A model generated the notes under the pieces. The model was given only the letters and a program-made list of their open reading frames with translations. It did not search any database and was not told the DNA's origin. Positions 1-13,170 of a DNA stretch of 64,000 bases are shown here, piece by piece; positions within the stretch are counted from its first letter, which is position 1; each line of letters starts with the position of its first letter. The stretch is from Ziziphus jujuba (taxonomy: Eukaryota > Streptophyta > Magnoliopsida > Rosales > Rhamnaceae), in contig NC_083379.1 in NCBI RefSeq assembly GCF_031755915.1, positions 17,779,501-17,843,500 on the forward strand. The letters run 5' to 3'. Both the position numbers and the translations under genes were made by a program.

Positions 1-1503
1 TTATTAGGTTGTGATTATTAAAAATAGAAGCAAAAATCTCATAATTTTGTTATCATTTCTTTTGATAAATACATTTGTTCTTGATGATATATAATATATA
101 TGCATAATATTATTGCAAGTTTATATTTGACTCACAAATTAAAAAATGGACATTGACATGTTTTATTAAAATTACTATCTTAGGAAACTTTAAATATATC
201 TAGTCCCATGCCCCCCATCTACGCGCCATTATCATTTATCTAATAATAACTTTTACATCACACCCATAAGTGATGACCAAGTGTTTATCCTATGACATGC
301 AGCTCAATAACTTTTCGAAGAAGACTAATTCCATAGACTAATATTTTATTATACTCCACCTAAGGCCGGCTTGTTTGTTTGTTTGTTTGCTTCTTCTTCT
401 TGTTTTTATTTATTTATTTATTTATTATCAATTACAATTATTATTATTATTTTGAAAAACATTAAATAGAACCTTACTTGGTCAATAATAGATGCTTTAC
501 ATTTTTCTTTGTAGATATTGGTCTAATTTCAATAGTCGTAGTCAAAAAGTTTAATTTTATAATTTCTGGTAATTTAACACAACTATACATATATAAGGGG
601 ACAAACTAAACATAAATTATATTTCAAACTTAATAATTAAGGAATCTGATTCTGGACGTATAGAAATAACCTCTTTGTCTAACTTAATGTTTTTTAGTTT
701 CCAAATTTCACTTTTTTAATTTAAATCTGCATGAAGTAGAAAAACCAATAATATGAGTTGAAATATATATGTATAGTAAATGTTTTATGCAGGAAATTTT
801 TAGTCAAAATTCGTCGTGGAACAACTTATATCCGGCGATAGGTCACTTATTACCACTAACCAAAGTAGATCCTGAGCAAAATTATAAAGCAAAAGTTTTA
901 AAGAACAATATAAAAGTAAATAGAGTCAGGCTAATATCAAGTTGATGACCCGATAGTTTTTGTGTCATTTTCTTTTATAAAGTCTTGGATTGTTTTAAGA
1001 GCTAAATTTAGAAATCAATAAATGGTCTACTATCAATTTTACCAATGCACTAAAATCTTGCTTGAGAAAGGTGAATCTTGTAAGAGCTTAGTAAGCAGTA
1101 AATGAATTTTTAAATATCAATCACTAACCAAATTGAGCCTGGTTGAAAGTATGTAATAGTTATAACTTAAAAGATTGTTTTATAGACCAATATTTTCGTC
1201 AATAGATTACCAGCTCAACCACTTATTAAATGGTCTAATTCAACACAACACATAAAAGATAGAACTTAGTTCTTTTTTTTTTTTTTTTTTTTTTTTGGTT
1301 TCCCCTTAATATATATACATATGTGTATACCGTCTAATATATGTGCCTGATATATTTTGATGGAATCGGTGCATACTCCAACACATACAACATATTATAG
1401 GAAGTTATTTTACTGCAACATGTTATGTGATGCTGGAATCCACACCAGACTCTATCAAAGTATCAGAAAGAAAGACTATGTCTATATATATATATATATT
1501 AAA
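1..1503. other. AT-rich intergenic sequence
   Basis: No open frame of useful length or recognisable protein is seen on either strand. The sequence is AT-rich with short TTTG and TTTA runs near 375-425, a poly-T run at about 1270-1296 and a short TA repeat at about 1486-1499. The right edge is the first base of a long LTR copy. Confidence 0.6.
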
Positions 1504-1989
1504 TGTAACATTCCAACCCAGCAAAATGGTTTGAATTTGAATTTTTGACCAAGCTTGACCAATAGTTGATTGGAATTGACCGAGTGGATTCCATTTTTCA
1601 CCATCATGAGTTCGTAGATTAGTAGCACACAAAATCAGATTTGAGATCAAAAAATTATGGTTAAATTAAGGTGATGTCCAGACTCATCGGTTGAAATTTT
1701 ATCTCTATAAATTATGGCTTTGACTTATGTATTATCGTATAGAGCTCATCCATATAATTCATAAACTAACGGCACACGTAATTTGGATCCACAGTTGAAA
1801 AATTATATATCTGTAAACTTGTACTTATTTTTCTAAGATTGGCTTCAATAGGAAGTTTTTATCGAAAAGCGTGTAAAAGAATGCTTGAAATATCTTTAAC
1901 AAGTGCCAATTGTTGCAAATTGATAGATGCCAGGTGTCACAAATTTGACATGGTCACTTGCTATTTCTTTTTCCTTTTCTTTTCTTTTC

Positions 1990-2023
<34 letters not shown>

Positions 2024-2806
2024 TTCATCATCCATGATGGCCAACCTCTCTCGCTTTCTCCTTCTCTTCGCTCTAGCCAAATTTGCCCCATTCCGACCAA
2101 ATTGGCCCCCATTCTAGACAAACTAGTTCAGACCTACCGACCCATCAAGGAGCCCATATCTAGTGATCTTGGCCCCAAAATTTAAGGTCAAACCACCACT
2201 GGATGCACTGTTCAAAGTTGGTAGCAGCAGGTTTCCATTTCCCAGGGATTTTGCAAGATTTAGACCAATTTTGGCCAACCCATACGCCTTTTCCACCATT
2301 TTTAGACACGTTAAGCTCGATTTTGAGCTTCATTTAGCTCAATTCCCTACTATTTTAAAGATAAAAATAGTTGGACTTTGGCTAAAACTTTCCGGCTGTT
2401 TTTCGATCAGCATTGATGAGATAAGAAAATTTGAGCGAAGTATCCTTAATCTTTTTGTTACAGCCTTTATTTGATATATAGTTTACCAATTATGGTTGAG
2501 TATTTAAAATTTTATTATTTTGAGCTAATTTTAGTAATTACTATATAAATTCATCTATGTTAGAAATTTTTTCCAAGAAATTCGTTTTTAGGAAATTGTT
2601 CCTAGAAATTCTTTTTTCGGAGAGGTTCCAAGTGATTAATAAAGGTTGCTAAAATATTCAATTTTATGAAATTGAGAATGAATAGGAAAACCCCAAATTT
2701 TAGGGATAGGCTATTCGAGGTTACTATATAGCTGAAATCCCTTGGAGTCCAACTTTTGGAACCAAAAGTAGTAAAATTAAATTTTAAAATATTTAGCACA
2801 TTAAAT
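1504..2806 (+). mobile_element. Long LTR copy A, left part
   Basis: Begins TGTAACATTCC and is non-coding. It aligns by eye with the reverse complement of 29775-30570 and 43038-43520, sharing a GTCAA/TTGACC-rich start, the phrase about the ATG-agttc block, a CT microsatellite and a run of pyrimidines. The copy is interrupted at 2806 by a second LTR of the same family and resumes at 6244. The flow across the gap (…AGCACATTAAAT then GGATAATAT…) is the same as in the uninterrupted minus-strand copy near 34370. The LTR start with TGTAAC and the length recall Tekay/Del-type chromovirus LTRs or LARDs, but no coding region exists here to prove a clade. Confidence 0.6.
1996..2023 (+). repeat. CT microsatellite inside the long LTR
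   Basis: A run of about 13 CT units preceded by CTTTT-type pyrimidine repeats. The equivalent minus-strand copy carries a GA run at about 29952-29976, so the tract is an inherited part of the LTR and probably sits in its promoter or leader region. Confidence 0.85.
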
Positions 2807-3215
2807 TGTAATACCTCGTCCAGAAGTACACCAAAAATTTTCTCATGTGACCAAGTTTGACAGAATTGACCGACGTTGATCATGTGGGCCCACATTAACT
2901 TTTTATTCAAGATGGAGTTTTACATTGACCAAGGCACTGTTGCAAAGTACGCATTGACCCGAGTTTAACGGCTAGTAGCACATCAGAAAAAAAGCTACGG
3001 TTTAAAAGTTATAGGCAAAACAATTTGATATCCAAACTATCCAAATGGTGCCACGTTTGACATTTTATTCTTGCAAATTTTTGTTTTGACTTTTGTATGG
3101 TTACAAAGTACTTGTAAATACGAGTTCATAAACACTTGGCACGCTTAATTTGGATATTTGGTCAAAAAGTTATGAACCAGCAAAGTATTTTAAAGATTGT
3201 ATTACCATGTTCAAA

Positions 3216-3220
<5 letters not shown>

Positions 3221-3248
<28 letters not shown>
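3221..3248 (+). repeat. GT microsatellite
   Basis: About 14 uninterrupted GT units inside LTR copy B. Confidence 0.9.
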
Positions 3249-3252
<4 letters not shown>

Positions 3253-4974
3253 AATGTGTGCATAGTGCTTGCTGACATTGTGCCATGTGTCATTCATCAA
3301 CCAATCATGTGAGTGCACAATGGCATCCACGGGTGGTGTTTTATCAGTGGAAATATGTGAGGTGGGGGTGAGAGAGAGGAGAGAGATAGAGGAGAGAAGG
3401 GAGAAAACTATCTAGCCATGATCCACCATGCTCTGGCCACCGTCGATGTGCATGCATCAGACCACCAGTTCGGCCACTTAGAAACTGGTCGGCCGACCGA
3501 GTTTTGCATCCAATAGGTCGGCAATGTGTGGGGATTGAGGAGATTTTTTACGATGATGACGTTATCTTCAATGATCGATTTCACTCAATCTGGCCACCCA
3601 TTTTTTAACACCACCACACCACTATGTTACCCACCCTTTGAACTACCTTCTCACCAAATTTCATAGCCAATGGCCACCGAAAGCGCCACAACCGATGACG
3701 TTTTCCAGTGACCATAGTGGCTTGCCAGAATTCGTAGTTTCGATGAGTTTCCAATGACATCAATCACCTATTTCCCCTATTTTGAGTTCCCTAAACCCAA
3801 ATTCAAGGTCCATTTCTTCCAAATTGCAATGGATTGGAAAATTTAAATACATGGATTTCTAATCGTTCCCAATTAGATTTCTGCCACCACCAGTTCGATC
3901 TCCAAGAGGTAAGGCCTAATCCATGATCTTTGTGTCACAAGCTTCGTTTTGGTATACAATTTTTGTATTTTTGACAATGTTTATGTTAGCTCTCCTGGGT
4001 AACCAGTGTATATTATACAAAATATTATTTTAATCGATACTATGTGTTGTTGATATTTTAGGCACCCATGTGAATCATGGAACTGATCCCATGGAGGATA
4101 TTGAGTGATCCACGCATTTGAGGTGAGTGATCTTCTTCAAAAACTATTTTGGACTCTTTAAAATATATATTTTGTGTTATTTGAATTTATGAAAAATAAT
4201 ATGTGTTAATATTTAAGAGAAATTGTTGTTTAATTTTATAATGCCAATTTATGATGATTTAATTTGTGTGTTGCTGTCAATTTATATTTTGGAGTTTTAA
4301 AAGAATTACTGTTTCAAATTTTTGTTAAATTTATTGTTGAATTTATGATGTATAATAAAATGTGTTTATATGAATTTCCTGCGGCTTTTAATGTTATTTT
4401 TGTATAAATTGATTTTAAGGATTTGAAAAAAAATATATTTGTTTTAAATTGTTATGCTCCAAAATATATTTATGCATTTAAATATTTATGGATTTGGTTT
4501 CATTGTGGTAGAAATTGACGTTTTTAAATCATTGGATTTCTGATGATGGTTAGAGAAAATGTGGATTTTATGGGTTTGAAAAGATGTTCTAAACCCAATG
4601 ATATTATGAGGTTTCAATATTTGTGAGATTGATGATTTATTGGTTTTAGATGCATCATACAGTACTGATGTTCTGTATTATATATGTTTGTTACCTTGCA
4701 AATTTGTATGGTCATCTTGTGAGATGCTATGGACCTGAGAGTTGACAAGCATTACACAATGAGCATCATCTGCCCCCTTCTATAGCCAAGATGATTGCTA
4801 TAAACATCGACACTATTGGGATTCCAAGGTGATCGTTTGCAAGTTTCTCTCTTTAACCTCCTAATCAAAGTGGTACTTGGGATACTTGATACTGCCTGGC
4901 ACCAATGGTATATAGTGTGATGTGTCAAGTTATTTTCTCGACAAGATGTTCAAAACAAAAAAATGTTTTAAAAT

Positions 4975-5290
4975 GTAGTTAAATTTAAAACATATTTGAT
5001 CACATTTTTATCATTTATTTCAAATTGATGTTTTAAAATGTATGTTACCATATTTTTCTTGTTCATTTTATTTATTTTAAATTGATGTTTCAAAATGTAT
5101 TTATTCATATTTTTATAATTTATTTTAAATTGATGTTTTAAAATGCATTTTATCATTTTTTTTATCATTTATTTCAAATTGATGTTTTATAATGCATTTT
5201 ATCCTGATTTTAATATTTATTTTAAATTGATGCTTTAACATTTCATTTTATCATTTTTATTATTTATTTTAATTGTAGAATTTAACTTTA
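4975..5290 (+). repeat. Degenerate short tandem repeats
   Basis: The word AAATTGATG followed by TTTTAAAATG-like sequence recurs at about 5022, 5089, 5127, 5176 and 5224, at irregular spacing of 38 to 67 bp. The small minus-strand open frame across it (4968-5168) is just the repeat read as protein. Confidence 0.65.
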
Positions 5291-6243
5291 ATTTTATTGT
5301 ATTCTATTATCTATTTCAAATTGAGGTTTTAAATTATTTAAAATATTTCTTTTATTATTTCATTGAATTAATAAATCAAATTATATATTGAGGTTAATTT
5401 TGTTCTAACGCCAAATTTTTTTCTAGTACAAATTTTATTTATGATTTTATTTTTTTATGATATTTTATTATAAATCTAACAATATTCTAATAGATTATTT
5501 TCAATGTAATTTTTATTTTAGATAATTTGTATTTTTACTTATCTAATTATTTATTTCCTTGATTTTGGGGTATAAAAATGATAGGTTTTGTGATAATTGT
5601 TTTAAAAGGGAAACTTATCCAATTGGGTGAAATTGTGAGGGTTTTGAGAGAAAATTTTAAATTTTAATTATTTACTATTTATATATCTATTTATTTATTA
5701 CTCATCACATTCATTCTATATTATTATATTATTATTATTTATGTAGTAGTTGTGGTCACTCACTAGGATAACTAACATCTCATATATTTATATCTGTTCC
5801 CTAAAGCCCAAGTTAGTAGGCGCTGACCGTCGAAGGGCTAGCTTAACTTCTTTTTTTGGTGCAGAATCCTAAGAAGTCCTGTTTCTTTTTCTTGCTTCCT
5901 TGTAATATTTCTTCTTTATTCCTTTGTGTTGTATAAAACTATGTATTCATTTATAAACCCTATAATGCACTGTATACTGTGTTGGATATTTATTTAATTA
6001 ATATTATACCTATTTCCTGTATTGTATTATTATGAAATGCTGAATATTGTAGAATTATTTGTAGTAAGGTGGGAGGAATAAGGTGGAACTTTTAGAAGTG
6101 TGTTTTCTATGCAAGGAATTTTATGGCTTATAGAATCCTTAGGAAAGATGCTGCTTGATTTTCTATTGGAATGTTCGGTAAGGTTTCCTTGGTATCAAAG
6201 CTTATATAGGATTCCGGTAGGAGATCTTGGATGGATCCTAACA

Positions 6244-7087
6244 TTTATATCGTTGGATAATATATTCGATACCTAAATAATATTCATAGTGTATGTTAGG
6301 GACCTGATGGAACTTGTGACGGACCTTGCAGTAAAGTAAGGATGAACAAATGTTAGTACTCTGAGTGATATATATTGTCTAAATTATATTTTAAGGTAAA
6401 ATAAATATACAGGTATTTATTCATTATTATATTTGGATTTGTGTGATTTTTAACAAATTGGTATTTTATAAAATTTCAAAAGTTTTAGATGCTTATGTTT
6501 GATTAAAATAATTTCATTCATTGATATATTGTTTTAAATGCTAATTTATGGTTTTGTGAACTTTAAATTATTGGCTTATACTTATTTAGGTTTATTCGAC
6601 TATTTGTTTATATGTGGATATATAGATTTGGGAAATTTATACTATTAGAGGGGCATTTTAATTGTTATGGTTTTTCATACCTAGTTTATTAGGTGCATTG
6701 ATGGAATTGGTATTAATATTAATAGAATGGGTAAATATATTTTCATATATTCTTATAAGTATAATTATTATATATAATAATAAATATGTTATGAGATTGG
6801 ATTGAACAAGGTTTTGTTTTTTCCCTAAAGTAATTTGGGTACGATTTAAATGTTAAATTATTTATTTGGGTTCGTCATAGAATTAATAAGATATTATTTA
6901 TATGGTTTCTTTTTTTTTTTTAAAATGCTTTAGTACCTTAATTTTTGGTTATAAATGTGTGTATGTATATATGTGTAGGTCATATAAATATGAGTTATGT
7001 GCTTCTAAACTATGTTTGAGTGGTGAAAATGTTTATCATTAATTTTAGAATAGGCAAAGTAAACGTGTTATTAGAATATATTCATTA

Positions 7088-7123
<36 letters not shown>

Positions 7124-9075
7124 ACATGTGTGCATATAATTAAATATATGTACGTGATTTTGAAAGATTATTTATTTATTTATTTACTTAAATGTTGATT
7201 TAAAAGAATTTAGAGTTTTCCAACTATTTAATATTAAAATGATGTTAACGAGGTATATATTTTTTTTTAAAATTATATTTTCGGTTTCAAAATTTTTAAT
7301 TTTGTTTATTGATTCTTGGGTAATATTTAAATGGTTAGGGTTACGTTGATTTTATGCAATTTGTAAGATTATTCATTATGTTTAATTCTTATTATTTTTA
7401 ATTGTTTATTATTTATTGACTTAAAACATTTATTTTCGATTTTAAATGTAATATGAAATGTCGATGCTTTCGTAGTTGTATATTTATGCATGATTAGTTA
7501 GTCTTTTTTAGATTTTTAGATCCACTGTATAGTATCGATGTTCTCGATATATATGAGACTGATTTCACCATGTAGCTTATATACAGTCATTCTTTGTGTG
7601 CTATGGTAAGTGAAGGTAGGTAGGTATTTTGCAATTATGACATTAATCACACTCTCCATAGCCAAAGGATGACAAGTTATATTTAGCCATCCTTTAGGTG
7701 ATAAGACGAGCAAGGTATGTAGGTATTTTACAGTAATTAAATTAACTACCATCCCTTAGCCATAGGATGGCCATAGGTTAGATAATCACCCCTACCGCAT
7801 TGATAGTGATATACCTACAGATGGTTGATACTATAAGACCATGCACTGGTATATCGTATGGTACATCAGGTACATTTCCGCTATGAGTATGTGGTTTAAG
7901 TAATATATTTATTATTTTTAATACTATTACTCTTAATATTGTTCATGCTATTCAATTATAATTTAGTATCTGTTTGTTTTTATTACTATTATTATTATTA
8001 TAATTGATTGCATGATTGCTATATTCATCTAAACTAATGAATTTATGGATTTGGAAGTCCATGTGTAACATTATAAAGTAGTGGGAAATATCATACAGTA
8101 CTGACAATAAAAATATGGGTTAGCCTTCGAATAAATATTACAGTCTTTGGACATATATATTCGTCTATGGTAGATTACTTAAATTGTTCAAGAAACTGTA
8201 AACATGTTTATATTTAGATATAAATATATATATATATATATAGAGAGGAAAAATACACATTTACATTGGTTTTAGTGGTGGTAATGTTATCAAAATCATT
8301 GTTATAATAGTAACTATTCAACTTAAATTATTATTTTGATATGTTTATTTTAATATAATTATTACTTTGTTATGTTTATTTTAATATAATTTATTTATGG
8401 ATATCTTTCAATTTATTGTTTCTTAACTACATAAACTCGTATTTTTACATTTTCTAGATGTTAAGAGGTGGGTTCTATAATTTGGGATCTAGGACCCAGA
8501 GCGTCTTTATTTATTGTCATTATTATTATTATATGAAGAATATTGTAATGGTCGTATCCTTTATTGCTAGATATATTATGGAGCTGAGATGATCTGCATT
8601 ATTATTATTATCTTTTGATATATATATATATATATATGCAGGTATATATATAAAGTGTTGTAAATTTCTAAACCTATAGTAAGTGGGAGGTCTGGTCGGT
8701 TATATGAATTTACAGGAGTATGATTCCTGTGCTAAGTGAAGACTTAGATAAGATTCTGCCATCATGTAGTTTCAATAAGAAATTTTGGGAGGGATCCTAA
8801 CATATGAAAGTGTATCAATGATTTATTATTTATATTTTTTACCTTTATATTGTTATCATTGAAATTTTGTAAATTTGTGCAAATTTGTAATAAAGGGAAG
8901 GAATAAGATGGATATATAATTTTAGAGGGAGTTTTTTGCATAGGGAATATTTACAAATGTCCAATCCAAAAGGAGAGGCTATCAAGTTTTCTATAGAATT
9001 TCAGATAAAATTTTCCTAATTAGAATATATCCTAAGATTTTTGTGGATATTTTTTGAAGGGTCCTAGCTTTAAAG
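6244..9075 (+). mobile_element. Long LTR copy A, right part
   Basis: Continuation of the LTR begun at 1504. It matches the reverse complement of 31761-34300 over the block with GTGGGACTTGTAGTGAATCC-like sequence and the CATACAGTACTGATG block. Two LTR-end-like words occur, GGATCCTAACA at 8802 and GGGTCCTAGCT near 9060, so the true right end is uncertain. Several TA and GT microsatellites (about 7089-7125, 8224-8244, 8618-8638) lie inside. No coding sequence. Confidence 0.5.
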
Positions 9076-9347
9076 CTTTAAAGAACTATTTTTTTTATAT
9101 ACTTCTAGATGGATGACACTATTTCAATAGCCTAGATTATTTGTGATAAAAGAAAAATAATAAAATAATAATAGCCCGGATTATTTATGAAAAATATGTG
9201 CTATAGAACAATCCCCATATTAGTACAAACTGATGATCAGGTTATGGTCATTCGAAAAGTCAAAGGAATTCTTACCATTTTTCCACTACCACCATGGCCA
9301 CATCGATGATTGGGTTTTGAGAATAATCTACTTGTGATGTGGCTGCA

Positions 9348-9424
9348 TGATGAAATACCACTTATTCCAAAAGCTTAAGCAGATGGAAGTCGGGCTTTCA
9401 TTTCATTTATATTTTTCTCTAACA
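9348..9424 (-). repeat. TRIM 3' LTR
   Basis: 77 bp, TG...CA on the minus strand, clearly the same sequence as 15394-15470 with scattered differences. Confidence 0.8.
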
Positions 9425-9433
9425 CTCCCCCTC
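9425..9433 (-). other. TRIM polypurine tract
   Basis: Minus strand GAGGGGGAG abuts the 3' LTR start TGTTAGAG. A second copy of this junction (AACACTC / CATTCCCTCTC) is where the gypsy element later landed. Confidence 0.7.
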
Positions 9434-9488
9434 AAACGTAGGCCCACCTTTTTGGGCTTCTCTCTGGATCCTTACATTTTCTGTGTAC

Positions 9489-9518
9489 TTTCATTTCATT
9501 TATATTTTTCTCCAACAC
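9489..9518 (-). repeat. Partial third TRIM LTR
   Basis: Repeats the TTTCATTTCATTTATATTTT half of the TRIM LTR and lacks the other half. It marks a tandem TRIM with a truncated first internal segment (9425-9488). Confidence 0.7.
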
Positions 9519-9520
9519 TC

Positions 9521-10591
9521 TAATGCGAATCTGCTCGAATCCGTACAACTGACAACCCGCTGGAGTGCTGACCCTATACTGATGAAGATCGGGTCGATCA
9601 TTAGGGCTCAAGCTAAGAGGTTTAGGGAAAAATTTGCTACCTTTATCCAGGGGTAATTCATTCTCAAGATCACTTGTCCATACCCAAAGATACAGGGCAT
9701 GTATTGAGCATACAACTGGTGAAAGCCGATACGGACCCGAGTAGCAGTTTTGGTACATTTATGGAGTTCGGGCAGCAAGAAATGGTTCCAACTCTTTATG
9801 GATCAATAAATATCACTAAGATGTCATGGAAACAAGTCAAGGCAAAAGTAAAACCAACTTGTACGGACTTGTACGGAAAGTTTCAAAATTTGGTTGAAAA
9901 TTGCTGTATTGCTTGCTGGCTTTACTGTATTTTGCTGAGTTGGTTTTTTCTCTTTCCTCCAACCAAAGGAAACATGTGGGACTCCATAATAATTCTATTT
10001 GGAATCCTAAAAAGCATATTGAAGCTAATTTGGAGCTCAAATTGGTCAAAGATTGGTCAAAGTCAACTTAGTCGAAAGCTAGTATTTTAGTTTCCTAATT
10101 TGATTCTACTTTTTTTTTTTTAGGAAATTACCATTACTTGTTGGATTTTATTTATTTATTTTCTGGAAAAATAAGTTTAGGAAAGTTATTATTTTATTAT
10201 TTTCATTGTAAATTAATTAATTCCTAATTCAAAATAAAGGAATTAATTAATCCAATTTATATTAGGAAAGGAAGAGACTTACGGCCATATTGAGATTCTG
10301 CATTGCATGGTCGGTTTTTCCTTTTTGTTTTAGGGTTTTATTTTGTTTTCTCTTAGCCTATAAAAGGGCTTGTTTTGAGGAAGAACACACCATTAATAAT
10401 ATTCAAAATTTATTTTCTTATATTGAATCTCTCTTTGTTCTTTTGAACACCTAATGTGGCGTCCTCATTATATACCAAGGTTTCTAATCACAGATTGGTT
10501 AGGGATCAAGGTGACCATTAAAACTTGAACATAATTAGATCCGGGCTAATATAATACGGGTTTAGGAGCAGGTCATCCTAAGTTCGTATCA
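9521..10591 (+). repeat. 5' LTR of the gypsy deletion derivative
   Basis: 1071 bp, starting TAATGCGAAT (consensus TGATGCGAAT) and ending TTCGTATCA. TATAAAA at 10359-10365 is a good LTR promoter candidate and has its twin at 14999-15005. It is 58 bp shorter than the 3' LTR because one of two CACCTA words and the sequence between them are missing near 10448. Confidence 0.85.
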
Positions 10592-10609
10592 TTTGATATC
10601 AAAGCCAAA
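10592..10609 (+). other. Primer-binding site, gypsy derivative
   Basis: TTTGATATCAAAGCC follows the LTR end directly and resembles the TGGTATCAGAGC class complementary to the 3' end of initiator methionine tRNA, with some mismatches. Confidence 0.7.
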
Positions 10610-11669
10610 TTTTGTTCAGATTTGATCTATCTTTTTTTGTGTTAATCTAAAATTTTAGCATTAGATTAAGATTGCATCCATCTCATACATGTTCATCATC
10701 TTAAAAAAAAAAAAAAAAAATTCATTCCTAGTTGAATTAGGATTTTCTAGTTTTATCGTATTTTTGCTTCCTAGTTTGTTGGTTTTTTTTCATCATTGTT
10801 CTTGTTAATTATGGTTTTTGTTGATTTTTCTTTATTGTTTTAGTCTTAAATATTTGCATTCATATATTTATAAAATAAAATAAAAAAAAACTACACATTT
10901 GTTTTTGTTTGAGACCACGGGTTTGGTGAGATTTTGCTATTGGAATTGCTATTTGTTGCTAATTTTTGTTACTGTAGTTGTGTTTGATATTCAGTGGAAA
11001 AAAAAATGAAGAAGAAAAGCGAATTTAAAAAAAAAAATGTTGAATTTGGTGTTGAAATTTGAGTTTGGGAATTTGTTTGAGTTGAAAATTTGATTTGTGA
11101 TATTTTGAGTTGCTAGAGATTTATTTTTGCTGCTGGATCTTTGAATTTTGGGTACCAAAATATTGGATTAAAATTGGTAAGGGATTTGATACATAAAACT
11201 TGAATTACAATAACAACAACCAACATTATTCCTTATTTTTGTTCGAATTGATTCTTGCTCATGTTTGGAATTCTTTTTCTAAATTTTTATTCTTGACTCT
11301 TTACTTACTTACCATCTAGTCCAGTTCTTAAAAATTCCAATTTTTTCCTTGTTAATTTACCTTATTTTTCCTAGAAACGCCAAAAACTAGATTTTGTTAA
11401 TTCATTTGGTATTGCTTTCTTTTTGCTACTGTTTTGTTAATAAGTTTAATTAAAACATACTTGTGATCTAATTGCTGTTTTGTGGGTATTTTAATTAGAA
11501 CTTTGAGATAGTTCATTAAGTGGAAAAGGGCAAGAGTATGTGAGCTTAAAAGAAGGTAAAAGCCGAAACTAGTCTGAAGACACGAGTGTCGAGACCTTGA
11601 TTGAATGAAATATGTGAGGGAGTGATTTCTTAGTTAGAATATATTTTATTTTGCATTATTCATACTAAC
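10610..11669 (+). other. Untranslated leader of the gypsy derivative
   Basis: About 1.06 kb without coding capacity between the primer-binding site and the gag ATG. It is rich in A- and T-tracts and is matched by the leader of the larger element at 36062-37190. Confidence 0.7.
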
Positions 11670-13170
11670 ATGGCAGATTCAAGGGTTAGAAGAGGAGATC
11701 CACCTTTAAGAATTAATGAAGAAGAGTCCGTAGGATTCCATGATGGTTCCCGAGCTACGGGGAGTGGGCAGCAAACAGAGATAAGGGCTATATTAGAGCA
11801 ATTGTAGCATATGAATGCCTGATTTGATAACATAGATCAAAGGATAGACAAGTTAGAAACATCATAAGGAGGGCCAAATATAAGATTAGATGCTCATGGA
11901 GGCCAATGTCAAGGTTGAGGAGGTCGAGGTCAAGGTCGAGGAGGCCGAAGGTGGCCAAGAGAGGAATTAGGGGGAAGTAACTTTGGAGATGACTTGGATG
12001 AGGGGTTTGATGAAATTTTTGAACCTCAAGAAAGGCCAATCTGACGGAGACCAACAAGGAATCAAGATGATGATCTAGGGAACATCAAGGTAAACATTCC
12101 ACCTTTCATGGGAAAAAGTGATCAGGAGGCATATTTGGAATGGGACGAGAGAATGGAGATGATTTTTTATTGTCATAATTATTTGGAGGCCAAGAAGGTG
12201 AAGTTGGCAGAAATGGAGTTTGGTCATTATGCACTTCAATGGTGGACCAATGAGCAAAACACCCAAAGGAGAGTTGGTGATGACTCTATCACTACATGGT
12301 GACAAATGAAAGGAGCCATGAGGAAGCGGTTCGTACCATCACATTATCATAGGTTGCTGCATCAAAGGCTTTAATCCCTATCTTAAGGAAGTTGGTCCAT
12401 GGAGGATTATTACAAGGAGATGGAGATGCTTATGATGAGGTTAAACTTGAATGACAATAGAAAAGCAACCATGGCAAGATTCCTTGGTGGTTTGAATCGT
12501 GAGATAGCCAATCAACTAGAATTGCAACAATATGTGGAATTAAAGGAGATGTTGCATGTGGCTATTAAATTGGAGCACCAATTTAAGAGGAGGGGTGTAG
12601 GCTCATGGTTTGGAGGAGTTTCCAACAGCTAAAGATCAATTCCAAGTGGCTGGAGAAACAATCCTACCTATGAAAGCAAGCCAAAGCCGAAGGTGGAAGA
12701 AGAAAGCCCCAATTGGCCAAAAAGGGAGCCTAAAGCCGAATATGTCCAAGCACATAAAAATGAGGTAAAATCTTATCCTAAACCTTCAAGATCAAGAGAA
12801 ATTATTTGTTTTAAGTGCCAGAAATGAGGACACATCGCTAGCCAATGCCAGAATAGAAGGATCATGGTGTTGAAGGGTCATGGTCAGCTAGAATCGAAAA
12901 GTGAGGAAAGTGGTGATGAAACCGATCAAGATGAGGAGGAAGAACTTGAAGATGAAGCCAAGACACTCCATGCATCCAATGCTGAATTAAACTTGGTTTC
13001 TAGGATAGTACTTGCTGTATACAAGGATGAGGATCAAGTTCAAAGGGAAAATATCTTCCATACCCGATGTGAAATCCAAGGTAAGATTTGTAGTATGATT
13101 ATTGATAGTGGAAGTTGTACAAATGTAATTAGTAACATTGTGGTTGATAATAGGCTTAACAATTATTAAA
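11670..13170 (+). pseudogene. gag: gag and start of protease, Ty3/gypsy, many stops
   Basis: Gag starts MADSRVRRG at 11670 in the same sequence context as the gag ATG at 37191. It packages the element RNA. The capsid-like block runs through EAYLEWDERMEMIF, HYALQWWTNEQ and EDYYKEMEMLMMRL to FLGGLNREIANQ. A CCHC zinc knuckle follows at about 12805-12850 (CFKC...GHIASQC) with a stop just before GH. Protease begins near 13060 with the catalytic IIDSGSC. At least eight in-frame stops occur. Several read as CGA to TGA or CAG/CAA to TAG/TAA compared with the sister copies, so no full Gag can be made. The frame is lost after VVDN near 13150. Confidence 0.85.

Larger units (their letters stand above)
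2807..6243 (+). mobile_element. Solo long LTR (copy B) nested in copy A
   Basis: Starts TGTAATACCTCG and ends GGATCCTAACA, giving a TG...CA unit of 3437 bp with no coding capacity. The same terminal word is seen at 8802 (GGATCCTAACA) and, inverted, at 31761 (GGATCCAGACA). Removing it joins the two halves of copy A. The flanking five bases (TAAAT and TTTAT) match at only three positions, so the target duplication is weak. A TATCAAAGC word near 6192 resembles a primer-binding site, but the sequence continues as LTR, so I read it as chance. No internal region follows, hence solo LTR. Confidence 0.6.

Noticed and set aside
1839..2474. Overlapping plus-strand frames around the CT repeat
   Set aside because: They lie inside a non-coding LTR and include serine/leucine runs that are just the CT tract.
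6186..6202. Primer-binding site after TTGGTATCAAAGC
   Set aside because: The sequence is followed by more LTR ending GGATCCTAACA, and the same word is not at an LTR end in the other copies.
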